Source of the DNA: Pseudomonadota bacterium
Lineage (GTDB): Bacteria; Pseudomonadota; Gammaproteobacteria; Steroidobacterales; Steroidobacteraceae
Length of the DNA stretch: 8,276 nt
Reading direction: 5' to 3'
Assembly (NCBI GenBank): GCA_021815905.1
Contig: JAKAZP010000100.1
Location: 1 to 8,276, forward strand
The notes beneath the pieces are model-generated. The model ran no database searches. It was not told where the DNA came from and saw only the letters and a program-made list of their open reading frames with translations. The position numbers were made by a program, and so were the translations under genes. Shown here piece after piece: positions 1 through 7,471 of the stretch; positions within the stretch are counted from its first letter, which is position 1, and every line of letters begins with the position of its first letter.

Positions 1-132
1 GCGCGGCGCGCAAGTCAGGTCGAGGAGAACTGCGCCGCCGGCGACATGCCGCCGCTGTCGGAGCAGCAGATGAGCGTCGTGCGCTCCGTCTACGACCGCT
101 ACGTGCGGGCCCACGTCCACCCGCGCTGGTGA
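1..132 (+). CDS. Aldo/keto reductase family protein, C-terminal fragment (5' end outside window)
   Basis: An open frame enters at base 1 and ends at TGA 130-132, giving 43 residues. The text contains SQVEENCAAGDMPPLSEQQ and ends in VRAHVHPRW. The xQVEENxAA stretch, followed by an acidic/Leu helix and a basic-aromatic tail, is the usual C-terminal layout of aldo/keto reductases, NADPH-dependent cytosolic oxidoreductases. The catalytic Asp-Tyr-Lys-His residues would lie upstream of the window, so substrate and activity cannot be judged. Family assignment rests only on this tail; another oxidoreductase with a similar tail is possible. The following gene is 229 bp away and appears to have its own start signals, so the two are probably not co-transcribed. 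Confidence 0.6.
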   Translation, partial: ARRASQVEENCAAGDMPPLSEQQMSVVRSVYDRYVRAHVHPRW

Positions 133-295
133 GCCCGGCGCCACGCCCCGATCCGATCCGGCCCCGTCGGGCCACGGGGTGACTCGGGAATGGAATCCCC
201 TCTTCCGAGCGCCTGAGGCCCGATGAAGGCCCCGACGCCGCCCGGCGCCGCCCCCTCGGGGCGAGCCGGGCGACCCCGAGCCACGGCCCTGCCCC

Positions 296-323
296 TTGCA
301 TGCGGGACGCAGCCGGCTACCAT
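296..323 (+). promoter_or_regulatory. Candidate sigma70-type promoter of the acyltransferase gene
   Basis: A TTGCAT hexamer (296-301) and a TACCAT hexamer (318-323) are separated by 16 bp. They match 3/6 and 4/6 of the -35 and -10 consensus. Transcription would start near 330, leaving a leader of about 30 nt before the TTG start at 362. Assigned by eye from spacing and position only. Confidence 0.35.
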
Positions 324-350
324 TCCGAGCCCGCGCTGCCTGAGCGCTCG

Positions 351-356
351 AGGGGA
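351..356 (+). promoter_or_regulatory. Ribosome binding site deciding the TTG start of the acyltransferase
   Basis: AGGGGA lies 5 bp before TTG 362-364. An in-frame TGA at 341-343 rules out any start further upstream, and no ATG, GTG or other TTG lies between that stop and 362. Together these favour the TTG. Confidence 0.55.
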
Positions 357-361
357 CCCCG

Positions 362-1291
362 TTGCGCGATCTGTCGCCTGCCGGTGCGCCGGAACGCGCC
401 GCTGCATCCGCCCGCTCCGCGTGGTGGGTGCGGCTGCTGTCGCGCCTGCCCTTGGCCGTGCTCTACCGGCTCGCCGATCTCATCGGCTGGCTCGCGTTTC
501 GGGTATTTCCCCATCGCGATGACGTGGTGCGGGAAAACCTCGGGCTCGCGTTTCCCGAGCTCGGGGCGGCGGAGATCGACGGCATCCGGCGACGCTACTA
601 CAGCGGCTTCGCCGACGTGCTGGTCGAGGTGATCAAGTCGGCCTCCATGGCCCCCGAGGAGCTCCGTCGCCGGGTGCGCATCGTGAACCTCGAGCCGATG
701 CGCGCGCTGCTCTCCTCCGGGCAGTCGGTCCTGCTCGCCGGCGCGCACCAGTGCAACTGGGAGTGGATGCTGCTCGCACTCGGGCTCGAGCTCGGTTATC
801 CCCTCGATGCCGCCTACAAGCCGCTGGTCGACAGCTGGGCCGAGCGAGAGATGAAGAAGGTGCGCAGCCGCTTCGGCAGCCGGCTCATCCCGGCGAAGGA
901 TCTGCTTCCCGACATCATCCGCCGCGGCAAGGTCGTGCGTGCCGTGGCCATGGTCGCCGATCAGGAGCCGATGACCAGTGAGCGCAAGCACTGGACGCGG
1001 TTCCTCAACCGCGATACCGCCTTCTACATGGGACCGGAGGAGATCGCGCGCGTCACCCGCTATCCGCTGTTCTTCGTCGGCATCCGGCGCGTGAGCCGGG
1101 GCCATTACGAGATGCGCCTGGAGCCGATCCTGCTGCCCGGCGAGTCACCCGAGGCCGGCGAGCCCACCGAGCGCTATGTCCGGCTGGTCGAGCGCCAGAT
1201 CCGCGAGTCCCCGCCCGACTGGCCGTGGTCGCACAAGCGCTGGAAGCTGAAGAAGCCCCTGTACACGGGGCGACGGGCCTCAGGAGGCTGA
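362..1291 (+). CDS. LpxL/HtrB-type lysophospholipid (lipid A) acyltransferase family protein
   Basis: 309 residues, about the normal length for the LpxL/LpxM family. These inner-membrane enzymes transfer a secondary acyl chain from acyl-ACP to the lipid A precursor. A hydrophobic segment at about residues 22-49 would anchor the protein. The catalytic HX4E motif is present as HQCNWE (H129, E134). Further family-like blocks are [11 protein letters not shown] (58-68), with the usual R-x-N-L-x-x-x-F-P spacing, and VADQEP (198-203), matching the conserved D-Q region after the active site. The C-terminus is basic, with a WPWSHKRWK block (287-295) resembling the W-x-H-R-R-W/F motif near the end of these enzymes. 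The start is TTG, supported by AGGGGA at 351-356. The 3' end overlaps the convergent ispH gene by 12 bp. Which acyl chain or position it modifies, or whether it acts on lipid A or another lipid such as ornithine lipid, cannot be read from sequence. Confidence 0.88.
   Translation: MRDLSPAGAPERAAASARSAWWVRLLSRLPLAVLYRLADLIGWLAFRVFPHRDDVVRENLGLAFPELGAAEIDGIRRRYYSGFADVLVEVIKSASMAPEELRRRVRIVNLEPMRALLSSGQSVLLAGAHQCNWEWMLLALGLELGYPLDAAYKPLVDSWAEREMKKVRSRFGSRLIPAKDLLPDIIRRGKVVRAVAMVADQEPMTSERKHWTRFLNRDTAFYMGPEEIARVTRYPLFFVGIRRVSRGHYEMRLEPILLPGESPEAGEPTERYVRLVERQIRESPPDWPWSHKRWKLKKPLYTGRRASGG
1255..1271 (-). terminator. Candidate weak terminator of the ribF-ileS-lspA-ispH operon
   Basis: Read on the minus strand, a GCCCC/GGGGC stem of 5 bp with a 7-nt loop begins 8 bp after the ispH stop and is followed by TTCTTC. 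This resembles a weak intrinsic terminator. It lies inside the 3' coding end of the convergent acyltransferase gene. The U-tract is interrupted, so Rho-dependent termination is equally possible. Confidence 0.3.
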
Positions 1292-2242
1292 CGGCGGAGT
1301 ATCGGCGCCGCGGCGCAGCTCGCGCGGCAGGCCGAAAGTCACGCGCTCCTCGCGGCCCGCGACCTCGCGCGGCAGCTCCGCGCCCCACTCGCGCAGCTTC
1401 TCGAGCACGCGCTGCACCAGGATCTCCGGGGCCGAGGCGCCCGCGGTGACCCCGATCGAGCGCTTGCCTTCGAACCACTCGCTCCTCAGGTCCTCCGGGC
1501 CGTCGACCAGGTAACCCGGAATCCCCGCGCGCTCCGCGAGCTCCCGCAGACGGTTGGAGTTCGAGCTCGAGCGCGAGCCGACGACCACGAGCAGGTCGCA
1601 GTCGGTCAGCAGCTTCTTCACCGCGTCCTGGCGGTTCTGCGTCGCGTAGCAGATGTCCTCCTTGCGCGGCGTCGCGAGCTGCGGGAAGCGCTGGCGCAGC
1701 GCGCCGACGATCTCCGCGGTGTCATCGACCGAGAGCGTGGTCTGGGTCACGAATGCGAGATTGGCGGGATCGCGAACCTCGAGCGCCGCGACCTCCTTCG
1801 CGCTGCCGACCAGATACATGCGTCCGCCCGAGGAGGCATCGAAGCGGCCCATGGTGCCCTCCACCTCCGGATGGCCCGCGTGTCCGATCAGGATCACCTC
1901 GCGGCCGTCGCGCGCGTAGTGCTGCACCTCCATGTGCACCTTGGTGACGAGCGGGCAGGTCGCATCGAATACCGTGAGCCCGCGCTCCCTCGCCTCGTCC
2001 TCGACGGCGTGCGAGACGCCGTGGGCGGAGAAGATCACGGTCGCGCCGCCGGGGACCTCGGCGAGCTCCTCGACGAAGACCGCGCCGAGGCCGCGCAGCC
2101 GATCGACCACGTGACGGTTGTGCACCACCTCGTGGCGCACGTAGATCGGGGCGCCGAAGAGCGCGATCGCGCGCTCGACGATGTCGATGGCGCGGTCGAC
2201 GCCCGCGCAGAACCCACGGGGATTGGCCAGGAGCACTTGCAT
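1280..2242 (-). CDS. ispH: 4-hydroxy-3-methylbut-2-enyl diphosphate reductase (IspH/LytB)
   Basis: 320 residues, full length for IspH, the cytosolic [4Fe-4S] enzyme that reduces HMBPP to isopentenyl and dimethylallyl diphosphate in the last step of the MEP pathway. The three cluster cysteines are present: C12 in [10 protein letters not shown]96 in DATCPLV and C198 in [11 protein letters not shown]. Substrate-site residues H41 (HEVVHN), H74 (SAHGVS), H124 and E126 (GHPEVEGT), T168 (TQTTLS) and the SSSNSNRL block (224-231) are intact. The start is ATG 2242, whose A is also the last base of the lspA TGA, with AAGGAGG (2256-2250) 7 bp upstream. The open frame continues upstream without a stop, but that extension lies inside lspA and has no family similarity. 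The protein has a slightly longer C-terminal tail (about residues 300-320) rich in Arg, Pro and Ser. It is the last gene of the operon. Confidence 0.97.
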   Translation of the reverse strand: MQVLLANPRGFCAGVDRAIDIVERAIALFGAPIYVRHEVVHNRHVVDRLRGLGAVFVEELAEVPGGATVIFSAHGVSHAVEDEARERGLTVFDATCPLVTKVHMEVQHYARDGREVILIGHAGHPEVEGTMGRFDASSGGRMYLVGSAKEVAALEVRDPANLAFVTQTTLSVDDTAEIVGALRQRFPQLATPRKEDICYATQNRQDAVKKLLTDCDLLVVVGSRSSSNSNRLRELAERAGIPGYLVDGPEDLRSEWFEGKRSIGVTAGASAPEILVQRVLEKLREWGAELPREVAGREERVTFGLPRELRRGADTPPSAS

Positions 2243-2790
2243 CAGACGCCCTCCTTCTTGGGGCCGCGCCCCTCGCGCAGCGCATCGATCAGGAGCAGCA
2301 CCGCTCCCACCGTGATCGCGGAATCCGCGACGTTGAATGCCGGAAAGTAGGCGCCATGCCAGTGCGCGCTCACGAAATCGACCACGTGCCCGATGCGCAG
2401 CCGGTCGATGAGATTGCCGAGCGCGCCCCCGAGGATCAGCGTGAGGCTCAGGCACAGCAGCGCATTGCGCCGCGCGCCGAGGCGCTTCAGCCAGAACCCG
2501 ATCGCCGCCGCGACCGCGAGCGCGAGCCCCGCGAACAGCCACTTCTGCCAGCCCGATGCGCCCGCGAGAAAGCTGAAGGCCGCGCCCCGGTTGTAGGTGA
2601 GAGTGAGGTTGAGGACCGGCAGCAGCCGCACCGTGCCGTAAAGGGGAATGTGACCGACGACCCAGAACTTGACGAGCTGATCGAGCGCGATCACCACGGC
2701 GCTCACGGGCAGCCAGCGCCAGCCGCTCGGCTCGCGCGCCTCGGCCGCGCTCGGGGCGGGGCCGGCGTCCTGCTCGTTCGCGGTGCTCAT
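2242..2790 (-). CDS. lspA: Lipoprotein signal peptidase (signal peptidase II)
   Basis: 182 residues. LspA is the inner-membrane aspartyl protease that removes the signal peptide from diacylglyceryl-modified prolipoproteins. Four hydrophobic segments can be seen at about residues 27-46, 84-104, 109-128 and 154-172. Conserved blocks are NRGAAFSF (67-74), [10 protein letters not shown] (121-130), VVDF (136-139) and FNVADSAI (152-159). The catalytic aspartate pair corresponds to D138 and D156. A hydrophilic N-terminal stretch of about 22 residues makes it somewhat longer than the usual 160-170. ATG 2790 was chosen because it forms an ATGA overlap with the ileS stop and has AGGAGG (2804-2799) 8 bp upstream. 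An in-frame extension to 2904 would lie inside ileS and is not LspA-like. The stop overlaps the ispH start by one base, suggesting translational coupling. Confidence 0.96.
   Translation of the reverse strand: MSTANEQDAGPAPSAAEAREPSGWRWLPVSAVVIALDQLVKFWVVGHIPLYGTVRLLPVLNLTLTYNRGAAFSFLAGASGWQKWLFAGLALAVAAAIGFWLKRLGARRNALLCLSLTLILGGALGNLIDRLRIGHVVDFVSAHWHGAYFPAFNVADSAITVGAVLLLIDALREGRGPKKEGV
2250..2256 (-). promoter_or_regulatory. Strong Shine-Dalgarno sequence of ispH inside the lspA 3' end
   Basis: AAGGAGG on the minus strand, 7 bp before the ispH ATG. It overlaps the final lspA codons and selects the 2242 start over the longer upstream open frame. Confidence 0.75.
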
Positions 2791-5612
2791 ACGAACTGCC
2801 TCCTCTCGCCCGGCCCCTCGATGTTGCTCACGCAGCGCGCGCAGAGCTCCGGGTGGCGGGCATCCGAGCCGACCTCGGGACGGCGCTGCCAGCAGCGCAC
2901 GCACTTCGGATCCCCGGTCGGCTTCACGGCGATCCAGACTCCCGCGCGTCCGGTGTTCGTGGCGGGCACCGCGCTCGAAGGCGGCACGCCCTCGATCCGG
3001 TGCACGCGGGCGTGGGAGGTGATGAGGAAGAAGCGCAGCTCATCGGCGAGCGCGCTGAAGCGCGCGTACTCGTCCGGCGCGCAGTAGACATCCACCTCCG
3101 CATCGAGTGGCGCGCCGATGTCGCCCGCATCGCGCAGCTTCTCGAGCTCGCGGGTGACGTCGGTGCGCAGCTCGAGCAGCGCCGGCCAGTCGAAGTCCTT
3201 CAGGGACACCTCCGGAACGGGATGCCAGGTCTCGAGGAACACCGACTCCGAGCGCTTGCCGGGCAGGAAGTTCCAGATCTCCTCGGCGGTGAACGACAGC
3301 ACCGGCGCGAGCCAGCGCACCATGCTCTCGGCGATGTGATACATGGCGGTCTGCGCCGAGCGGCGCGCGGGCCCCTCGGCCGGGGTCGTGTACATGCGGT
3401 CCTTCAGCACATCGAGATAGAAGCCGCCCAGGTCCACGATGCAGAAGTTGTGCACCTTCTGGTAGATCACGTGGAAGGTGTAGCGCCGGTAGGCCTCGAG
3501 GATCTCCGCCTGCAGCGCCGCCGTGCGCGCGAGCGCCCAGCGGTCGATGGCGAGGAGTTCCCCGGGCCGCATCAGGTGATGCGCGGGATCGAAGCCGTGG
3601 AGGTTCCCGAGGAGGTAGCGCACGGTATTGCGCATGCGCCGGTAGGAGTCGGCCATGCGCTTCAAGATCTCATCCGACACGCTCATCTCGTTGGCGTAGT
3701 CGGTCGCCGACACCCAGAGCCTGAGCACGTCCGCCCCGAGCGTATTCATCACCTTCTGAGGCGCGACCACGTTGCCCAGGGACTTCGACTGCTTGCGTCC
3801 CTTCTCATCGACCGTGAAGCCGTGAGTGAGCACCGCGCGATAGGGCGCGCGCTCGTAGAGCGCCTCGGACATGAGCAGGGAGCTGTGAAACCAGCCCCGA
3901 TGCTGATCCGAGCCCTCCAGATAGAGGTCGACCGGAGCGGCGATCTCCGGCCGCTCGGCGCCGACGCACTCGAACGACAGCCCCGAATCGGCCCAGACGT
4001 CCATGACGTCGTTGACCTTCTCGTAACGGTCGGCCTCGGCTCCGAGCAGCTCCGCCGGATCGAGCGCGAACCAGGCGTCGATGCCGCCGCTCTCCACCCG
4101 CGCCGCCACCTGCTCGATGAGCTCCTGGGTGCGCGGGTGCAGCTCGCCGGTCCCGCAGTGCACGAACAGCGGAATCGGCACACCCCAGGTCCGCTGGCGC
4201 GAGATGCACCAGTCGGGCCGGTTCTCGATCATGCCCGTGATCCGCTGCTCGCCCCACTCGGGGGTCCACTGGACCTTGCGGATGTCGCGCAGCGCGTGCG
4301 CCCGCAGGTCCTTGCGGTCCATGCTGATGAACCACTGCGGCGTCGCGCGGAAGATGACCGGTGTCTTGTGCCGCCAGCAGTGCGGATAGCTGTGCACGAA
4401 CGGCTCGTGGTGCAGCAGGCGTCCCCGCTCCCGCAGCGCTTGCACCAGCACCTTGTTGGCCTCCTCGACCTTCAGGCCCGCGACGAGCGGCGTGTCGGGC
4501 AGAAAGCGGCCGTCGTTGCCCACCGGGTTGGTGACCGGGAGCCCGTAACGCTGGCCGACCACGAAGTCCTCGTGACCATGTCCGGGCGCGGTGTGCACGG
4601 CGCCCGTGCCGGCATCGAGCGTCACGTGCTCCCCGAGGATGATCGGGACCTCGCGCTCCTGCAGCGGATGCTCGAGCTGCAGACCCTCGAGCGCACGCCC
4701 CGGGGCATCGGCGATCACGGCCTGCAGCGCCATGCCGTAGCGCCGGAGACAGGATTCGAGGAGCTCGGCGGCGAGGATCAACCGGTGCCGCTCGCCGGCG
4801 CGCTCCGCCTCGATGAGCACGTAGACGAATTCCGCGCGCAGCGCGACCGCCTGGTTCGCCGGCAGCGTCCAAGGGGTCGTCGTCCAGATGACCACGTCGA
4901 CCGGGTTGCCGCCGAGCCGGCCGGCGCCCAACGCGAGCCGGCGCTCGAGATCGGCGTTGTCGGCGATGCGGAACGCCACATCGACCGCAGGCGAGGTGCG
5001 CTCCTCGTACTCGACTTCCGCCTCGGCGAGCGCCGAGCGGCAATCGAGGCACCAGTGCACGGGCTTCACGCCCTTGTAGAGGTGCCCGTTGCCGATGATC
5101 CGGCCGAAGGCGCGCATCTGCTGCGCCTCGTAGCGGGGCGCCATCGTGAGGTACGGATGCGCCCAGTCGCCGAACACTCCGAGGCGCTTGAAGTCCGCGC
5201 GCTGCAGCTCCACCTGCTCGGCCGCGTACGCACGGCAGGCGGCGCGGAACGCCGCCGCATCGAGCGTGCGCCCGGGGCGGCCGTGCTTCTTCTCCACCTG
5301 CAGCTCGATCGGCAGCCCGTGGCAATCCCAGCCGGGAATGTAGGGCGCATCGAAGCCATCGAGCGAGCGCGACTTGACGATGATGTCCTTCAGGATCTTG
5401 TTGAGGGCGTGTCCGATGTGGATGGAGCCGTTGGCATACGGCGGCCCGTCGTGCAGCACGAAGCGCGGCCGACCGCGGGCGAGCGCGCGCTGCTTGAGGT
5501 AGATGCCGCGCTCTTCCCAGGCGGCGAGCATCGCGGGCTCGCGCTGCGCGAGGTCCGCCTTCATCGGAAAGCGAGTCTCCGGCAGATTGATGGTGCTCTT
5601 GTAATCAGCCAT
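2787..5612 (-). CDS. ileS: Isoleucyl-tRNA synthetase (IleRS)
   Basis: 941 residues, collinear with E. coli IleRS. It charges tRNA-Ile with isoleucine in the cytosol. The N-terminus [17 protein letters not shown] matches the family, so ATG 5612 is preferred over an in-frame GTG at 5627. Domains in order: Rossmann class I core with HIGH (65-68) and [10 protein letters not shown] (94-103); CP1 editing domain (about 185-400) with WTTTPWTLP (243-251) and H340/D349 in [11 protein letters not shown], so post-transfer editing looks intact; second half of the core; then an anticodon-binding helical region (about 650-830). A C-terminal zinc ribbon has C904, C907, C924 and C927. Two signature positions differ from the common form: the KMSKS loop reads KQSKS (607-611), and the usual DVWFDSG reads DVWADSG (538-544). 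There is no clear Shine-Dalgarno before ATG 5612, unlike lspA and ispH. The gene starts 24 bp after the ribF stop and overlaps lspA by 4 bp. Confidence 0.97.
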   Translation of the reverse strand: MADYKSTINLPETRFPMKADLAQREPAMLAAWEERGIYLKQRALARGRPRFVLHDGPPYANGSIHIGHALNKILKDIIVKSRSLDGFDAPYIPGWDCHGLPIELQVEKKHGRPGRTLDAAAFRAACRAYAAEQVELQRADFKRLGVFGDWAHPYLTMAPRYEAQQMRAFGRIIGNGHLYKGVKPVHWCLDCRSALAEAEVEYEERTSPAVDVAFRIADNADLERRLALGAGRLGGNPVDVVIWTTTPWTLPANQAVALRAEFVYVLIEAERAGERHRLILAAELLESCLRRYGMALQAVIADAPGRALEGLQLEHPLQEREVPIILGEHVTLDAGTGAVHTAPGHGHEDFVVGQRYGLPVTNPVGNDGRFLPDTPLVAGLKVEEANKVLVQALRERGRLLHHEPFVHSYPHCWRHKTPVIFRATPQWFISMDRKDLRAHALRDIRKVQWTPEWGEQRITGMIENRPDWCISRQRTWGVPIPLFVHCGTGELHPRTQELIEQVAARVESGGIDAWFALDPAELLGAEADRYEKVNDVMDVWADSGLSFECVGAERPEIAAPVDLYLEGSDQHRGWFHSSLLMSEALYERAPYRAVLTHGFTVDEKGRKQSKSLGNVVAPQKVMNTLGADVLRLWVSATDYANEMSVSDEILKRMADSYRRMRNTVRYLLGNLHGFDPAHHLMRPGELLAIDRWALARTAALQAEILEAYRRYTFHVIYQKVHNFCIVDLGGFYLDVLKDRMYTTPAEGPARRSAQTAMYHIAESMVRWLAPVLSFTAEEIWNFLPGKRSESVFLETWHPVPEVSLKDFDWPALLELRTDVTRELEKLRDAGDIGAPLDAEVDVYCAPDEYARFSALADELRFFLITSHARVHRIEGVPPSSAVPATNTGRAGVWIAVKPTGDPKCVRCWQRRPEVGSDARHPELCARCVSNIEGPGERRQFV
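2799..2804 (-). promoter_or_regulatory. Strong Shine-Dalgarno sequence of lspA inside the ileS 3' end
   Basis: AGGAGG on the minus strand, 8 bp before ATG 2790. It lies within the last codons of ileS and fixes the lspA start at the ATGA overlap. Confidence 0.75.
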
Positions 5613-5616
5613 GTGC

Positions 5617-5640
5617 TTATCGGTCACTCTGTCCGCTCAT
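5617..5640 (-). other. Possible 7-codon mini-ORF linking ribF to ileS
   Basis: The ribF stop sits in ATGA, and this ATG opens a frame encoding MSGQSDR. It ends at TAA 5619-5617, 4 bp before the ileS ATG. With no strong Shine-Dalgarno for ileS, a terminating ribosome could pass through this frame and reinitiate. This is positional inference only and may be chance. Confidence 0.2.
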
Positions 5641-6563
5641 GCGTTCAATAGGCTCCGCGCCTGCGCCGCGTCCCGGTGCATCTGCTCGACCAGCGCCTCG
5701 AGGCTCGGGAAACACTCCTCCTCGCGCAGCTTCGCCACGAACTCGACCTCGATCTCCCGCCCGTAAAGATCGGCGCTGAAGTCGAACACGTGCGCCTCGA
5801 GGAGCGTGTGCTCGCCATCGACGGTGGGCCGGCGGCCGAGACTCGCAACGCCCGGGAGCGCCGCGCCCGCCGCCCCGTGCACACGCACCGCGAAAATGCC
5901 TTCGATCGGGGGACGGCGCCGCTCGATGCGCAGGTTCGCGGTCGGAAAACCGAGATCGCGTCCGAGACGATTGCCGTGCACCACCCGTCCCCTCATGGAG
6001 TACGGGCGCCCGAGCCAGCGCTGCACGCGCGCGAAGTCGCCGCGGGCAAGATCGGCGCGCACCGCGCTGCTGCTCACGCGCTCGCCCTCGAGGGTGATCG
6101 CCGGCACCACCTCGACCTCGAAGCCGAACCGCCGTCCCGCCTCGCACAGCAGCGGCGCGTTGGCCGCACCGTTGCGGCCGAAGCGGAAATCATGGCCGAT
6201 CACGACCGCCCGCGCGCACAGCTCCGTGCCGAGCACCTGCGCGAACTGCTCGCCGGTCAGGTTGCGCAGCGGCTCCCCGAAGCGCAGGAGCCACAGGTAC
6301 TCGAGCCCGAAGCGCTCGAGGATCCGCCAGCGCTCCCGGAACGACGTCAGCCGGGCGGGCATGTGGCCCTCGCGCAGCAGGTACTCGCGCGGCATCGGCT
6401 CGAAGGTGAGCATCATGCGCGGCCGCGCGTGCCTTGTCCCGCGCTCGGTGAGGCTCCCCAAGAGTGCCTGATGACCGAGATGAATACCGTCGAAAGTCCC
6501 GATCGTGACCACGCAGCCCCGATGGCGATCGCTTAAGCCACTCAGTCCGCGGATGAGCTCCAT
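5637..6563 (-). CDS. ribF: Bifunctional riboflavin kinase / FAD synthetase
   Basis: 308 residues, normal for bacterial RibF, which phosphorylates riboflavin to FMN and adenylylates FMN to FAD in the cytosol. The N-terminal nucleotidylyltransferase module carries GTFDGIHLGH (22-31), the HxGH signature, then GHDFRFGR (123-130) and SSSAVR (164-169), equivalent to the ISST/SxxR loop. The C-terminal kinase module carries GRDLGFPTANL (201-211), with the Thr-Ala-Asn Mg/ATP site, and the acidic LLEAHVFDF block (254-262) containing the likely catalytic Glu256. ATG 6563 gives an N-terminus collinear with the family; its Shine-Dalgarno is weak. It is the first gene of the operon as seen here. murJ, often found upstream in gammaproteobacteria, is replaced by an unrelated divergent accessory segment, so the promoter must lie in 6564-6797, but I could not identify a convincing one. 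Confidence 0.96.
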   Translation of the reverse strand: MELIRGLSGLSDRHRGCVVTIGTFDGIHLGHQALLGSLTERGTRHARPRMMLTFEPMPREYLLREGHMPARLTSFRERWRILERFGLEYLWLLRFGEPLRNLTGEQFAQVLGTELCARAVVIGHDFRFGRNGAANAPLLCEAGRRFGFEVEVVPAITLEGERVSSSAVRADLARGDFARVQRWLGRPYSMRGRVVHGNRLGRDLGFPTANLRIERRRPPIEGIFAVRVHGAAGAALPGVASLGRRPTVDGEHTLLEAHVFDFSADLYGREIEVEFVAKLREEECFPSLEALVEQMHRDAAQARSLLNA

Positions 6564-6797
6564 GGGCCGTCTAAGTCGCTGATGTCAAAAGGTTAAAGGA
6601 TACAGGATCGGAGCCCCGCCTGTGGCCGTTCGCACTCGGCGACGCCTCATCCTTATGTGAAAGGGCCCCCCCGCAGCCGGCCACGGCTGCCGTCGAGCTG
6701 GATCGACTCCGGCGCCACATGGAGACACCCACCCGGTTGGGAGTACAAAAACGATGATCTGCGGCCTTTTGGGCCCTGGGACTATTTGCCTGTACAC
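6564..6797. other. Divergent intergenic region between ribF and the DUF433 gene
   Basis: Must carry the ribF promoter (minus strand) and probably that of the DUF433 gene (plus strand). Visible elements are a 7-bp hairpin at 6673-6690, a run of seven C at 6666-6672, and AAGGAT/ATCCTT inverted hexamers at 6596-6601 and 6649-6654. An open frame from 6657 continues into the DUF433 gene, but its first 47 codons look non-coding. No promoter pair with good spacing was found in either direction. Confidence 0.45.
6673..6690. repeat. Perfect 7-bp hairpin
   Basis: GCAGCCG (6673-6679) and CGGCTGC (6684-6690) around a GCCA loop. No T-run follows on either strand, so it is not an intrinsic terminator. It could be leader structure or a protein-binding site, or chance in GC-rich DNA. 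Confidence 0.4.
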
Positions 6798-7130
6798 ATG
6801 TCCGCTGTCTCCACAACCGCCGTCGTTCCCTTGGTTGCCGATCCGCACGGCACCATTCGCATTGTGGGTACCCGAGTAACCCCGGACTCGCTCGTGACCG
6901 CGTTCCAGGGTGGAGCGACCGCAGAGGAAATCGCGCAGAGGTTTCCGACCGTTCCGCTGGCGGATGTGTACCAGATCATTGCGCACTACCTGCATCATAC
7001 CGCCGAAGTGAACGCCTATCTGGCGCAGGGTCGTGCCGAAGCCGCGAAACTGCAGCAGGAGGTCGAGCGGCAGTTCAATCCGGTCGGCATCCGCGCTCGT
7101 CTACTTGCTCGCAGAAACGGCACGCAATAG
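6798..7130 (+). CDS. DUF433 domain protein, VapB45-like antitoxin
   Basis: 110 residues from ATG 6798. The DUF433 winged-helix-like domain spans about residues 12-75. It shows IVGTRVTPDSLV (22-33), a GGATAEEIAQRFP segment (38-50) and VPLADVYQIIAHYL (52-65), the typical G-T-R-x-x-x-x-x-V / G-x-x-x-x-E-I-x-x-x-F-P / D-V-x-x-x-x-x-Y layout. The C-terminal third is a charged helix that may embrace a toxin. DUF433 genes commonly precede DUF5615 PIN-like genes as type II toxin-antitoxin pairs (from memory, the mycobacterial VapBC45 type), and a DUF5615 gene follows after 3 bp here. The antitoxin is expected to bind its own promoter and the toxin. The gene itself looks intact, so it may persist as an orphan. 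A longer reading from 6657 adds 47 residues without domain character. No clear Shine-Dalgarno precedes 6798, so the start is not certain. Confidence 0.8.
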   Translation: MSAVSTTAVVPLVADPHGTIRIVGTRVTPDSLVTAFQGGATAEEIAQRFPTVPLADVYQIIAHYLHHTAEVNAYLAQGRAEAAKLQQEVERQFNPVGIRARLLARRNGTQ

Positions 7131-7133
7131 CCG

Positions 7134-7471
7134 ATGATCCGGCTGCTCGCGGACGAGAATTTCGACCAAGATTTGGCGCGAGGCATCCTGCGCCGCCGGC
7201 CGGGATTCGATGTGGTCCGCGCGAAAGACGTAGGCTTAATGGAAGCCGTCGAGACCCGGCCGTACTCGTATGGGCCGCCCGAGAGCAGCGCATCGTAATC
7301 AGTCATGACGCCAAAACCATGATTGGTTTCGCTCGCGAGCGGATCAGTCGCGGTGAGCCCATGGCTGGCCTCTTCGTCGTGCACCTGGTGGGCATGGTGC
7401 CATCAAAAGTCATCGACGATCCGCTGCTATTGGATGACTGTAGCGAACCCGGCGAATGGGCGAGCCAGATT
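7134..7471 (+). pseudogene. DUF5615 PIN-like toxin gene, frameshifted and 3'-truncated
   Basis: The frame from ATG 7134 encodes MIRLLADENFDQDLARGI and continues to DVGLMEAVE, matching the N-terminal half of DUF5615 proteins (PIN/Mut7-C-like putative RNases), including the acidic LADENF motif. In this frame translation ends at TAA 7296-7298 after 54 residues. From 7253 the minus-one frame continues the same family without a gap: DPAVLVWAAREQRIVISHD (the HD acidic motif), then GLFVVHLVG and CSEPGEWASQI, the last matching the family's C-terminal CSEPGEW block. One missing base around 7251-7253 explains the switch. The final few codons and the native stop are absent: homology ends near 7471, where integrase sequence begins. 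No slippery heptamer is present, so this is decay or a sequencing error rather than programmed frameshifting. Intact, the protein would be the toxin partner of the DUF433 protein. Confidence 0.8.

Larger units (their letters stand above)
133..361. other. Intergenic region between the aldo/keto reductase tail and the acyltransferase gene
   Basis: No convincing coding frame was found. The region contains several short GC-rich inverted repeats: CCCCGT/ACGGGG at 162-167 and 174-179, CTCGG/CCGAG at 183-187 and 205-209, and CCCC/GGGG around 252-261. None is followed by a T-run, so none is a classical intrinsic terminator. The right-hand end carries a candidate promoter and a Shine-Dalgarno sequence for the next gene. 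Confidence 0.5.

Noticed and set aside
162..179. CCCCGT/ACGGGG inverted repeat as terminator of the aldo/keto reductase gene
   Set aside because: A 6-bp stem with no T-run after it; expected by chance in DNA this GC-rich.
317..1105. 262-codon minus-strand open frame opposite the acyltransferase
   Set aside because: Antisense shadow of a well-supported gene; composition is His/Glu/Arg/Ala-rich with no family motif.
2853..5651. 932-codon open frame on the plus strand opposite ileS
   Set aside because: It is the antisense shadow of ileS caused by GC-rich codon bias. The translation is rich in Arg, His, Val and Glu, has no recognisable domain, and ileS is unambiguous on the other strand.
6583..6588. 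Perfect TTGACA (minus strand) 19 bp before the ribF start, as a -35 box
   Set aside because: At 16-18 bp downstream the sequence is CCCATGGA, which is not -10-like and lies on the start codon, so no usable promoter pair forms.
6657..6797. 47-residue N-terminal extension of the DUF433 protein
   Set aside because: Pro/Arg/Trp-rich text without domain character, outside the DUF433 homology, and it contains the C7 tract and hairpin expected of non-coding DNA.
7245..7260. Programmed -1 frameshift in the DUF5615 gene
   Set aside because: No X-XXY-YYZ slippery heptamer and no obvious downstream structure; the gene also lacks its 3' end, so ordinary decay or a sequencing error fits better.
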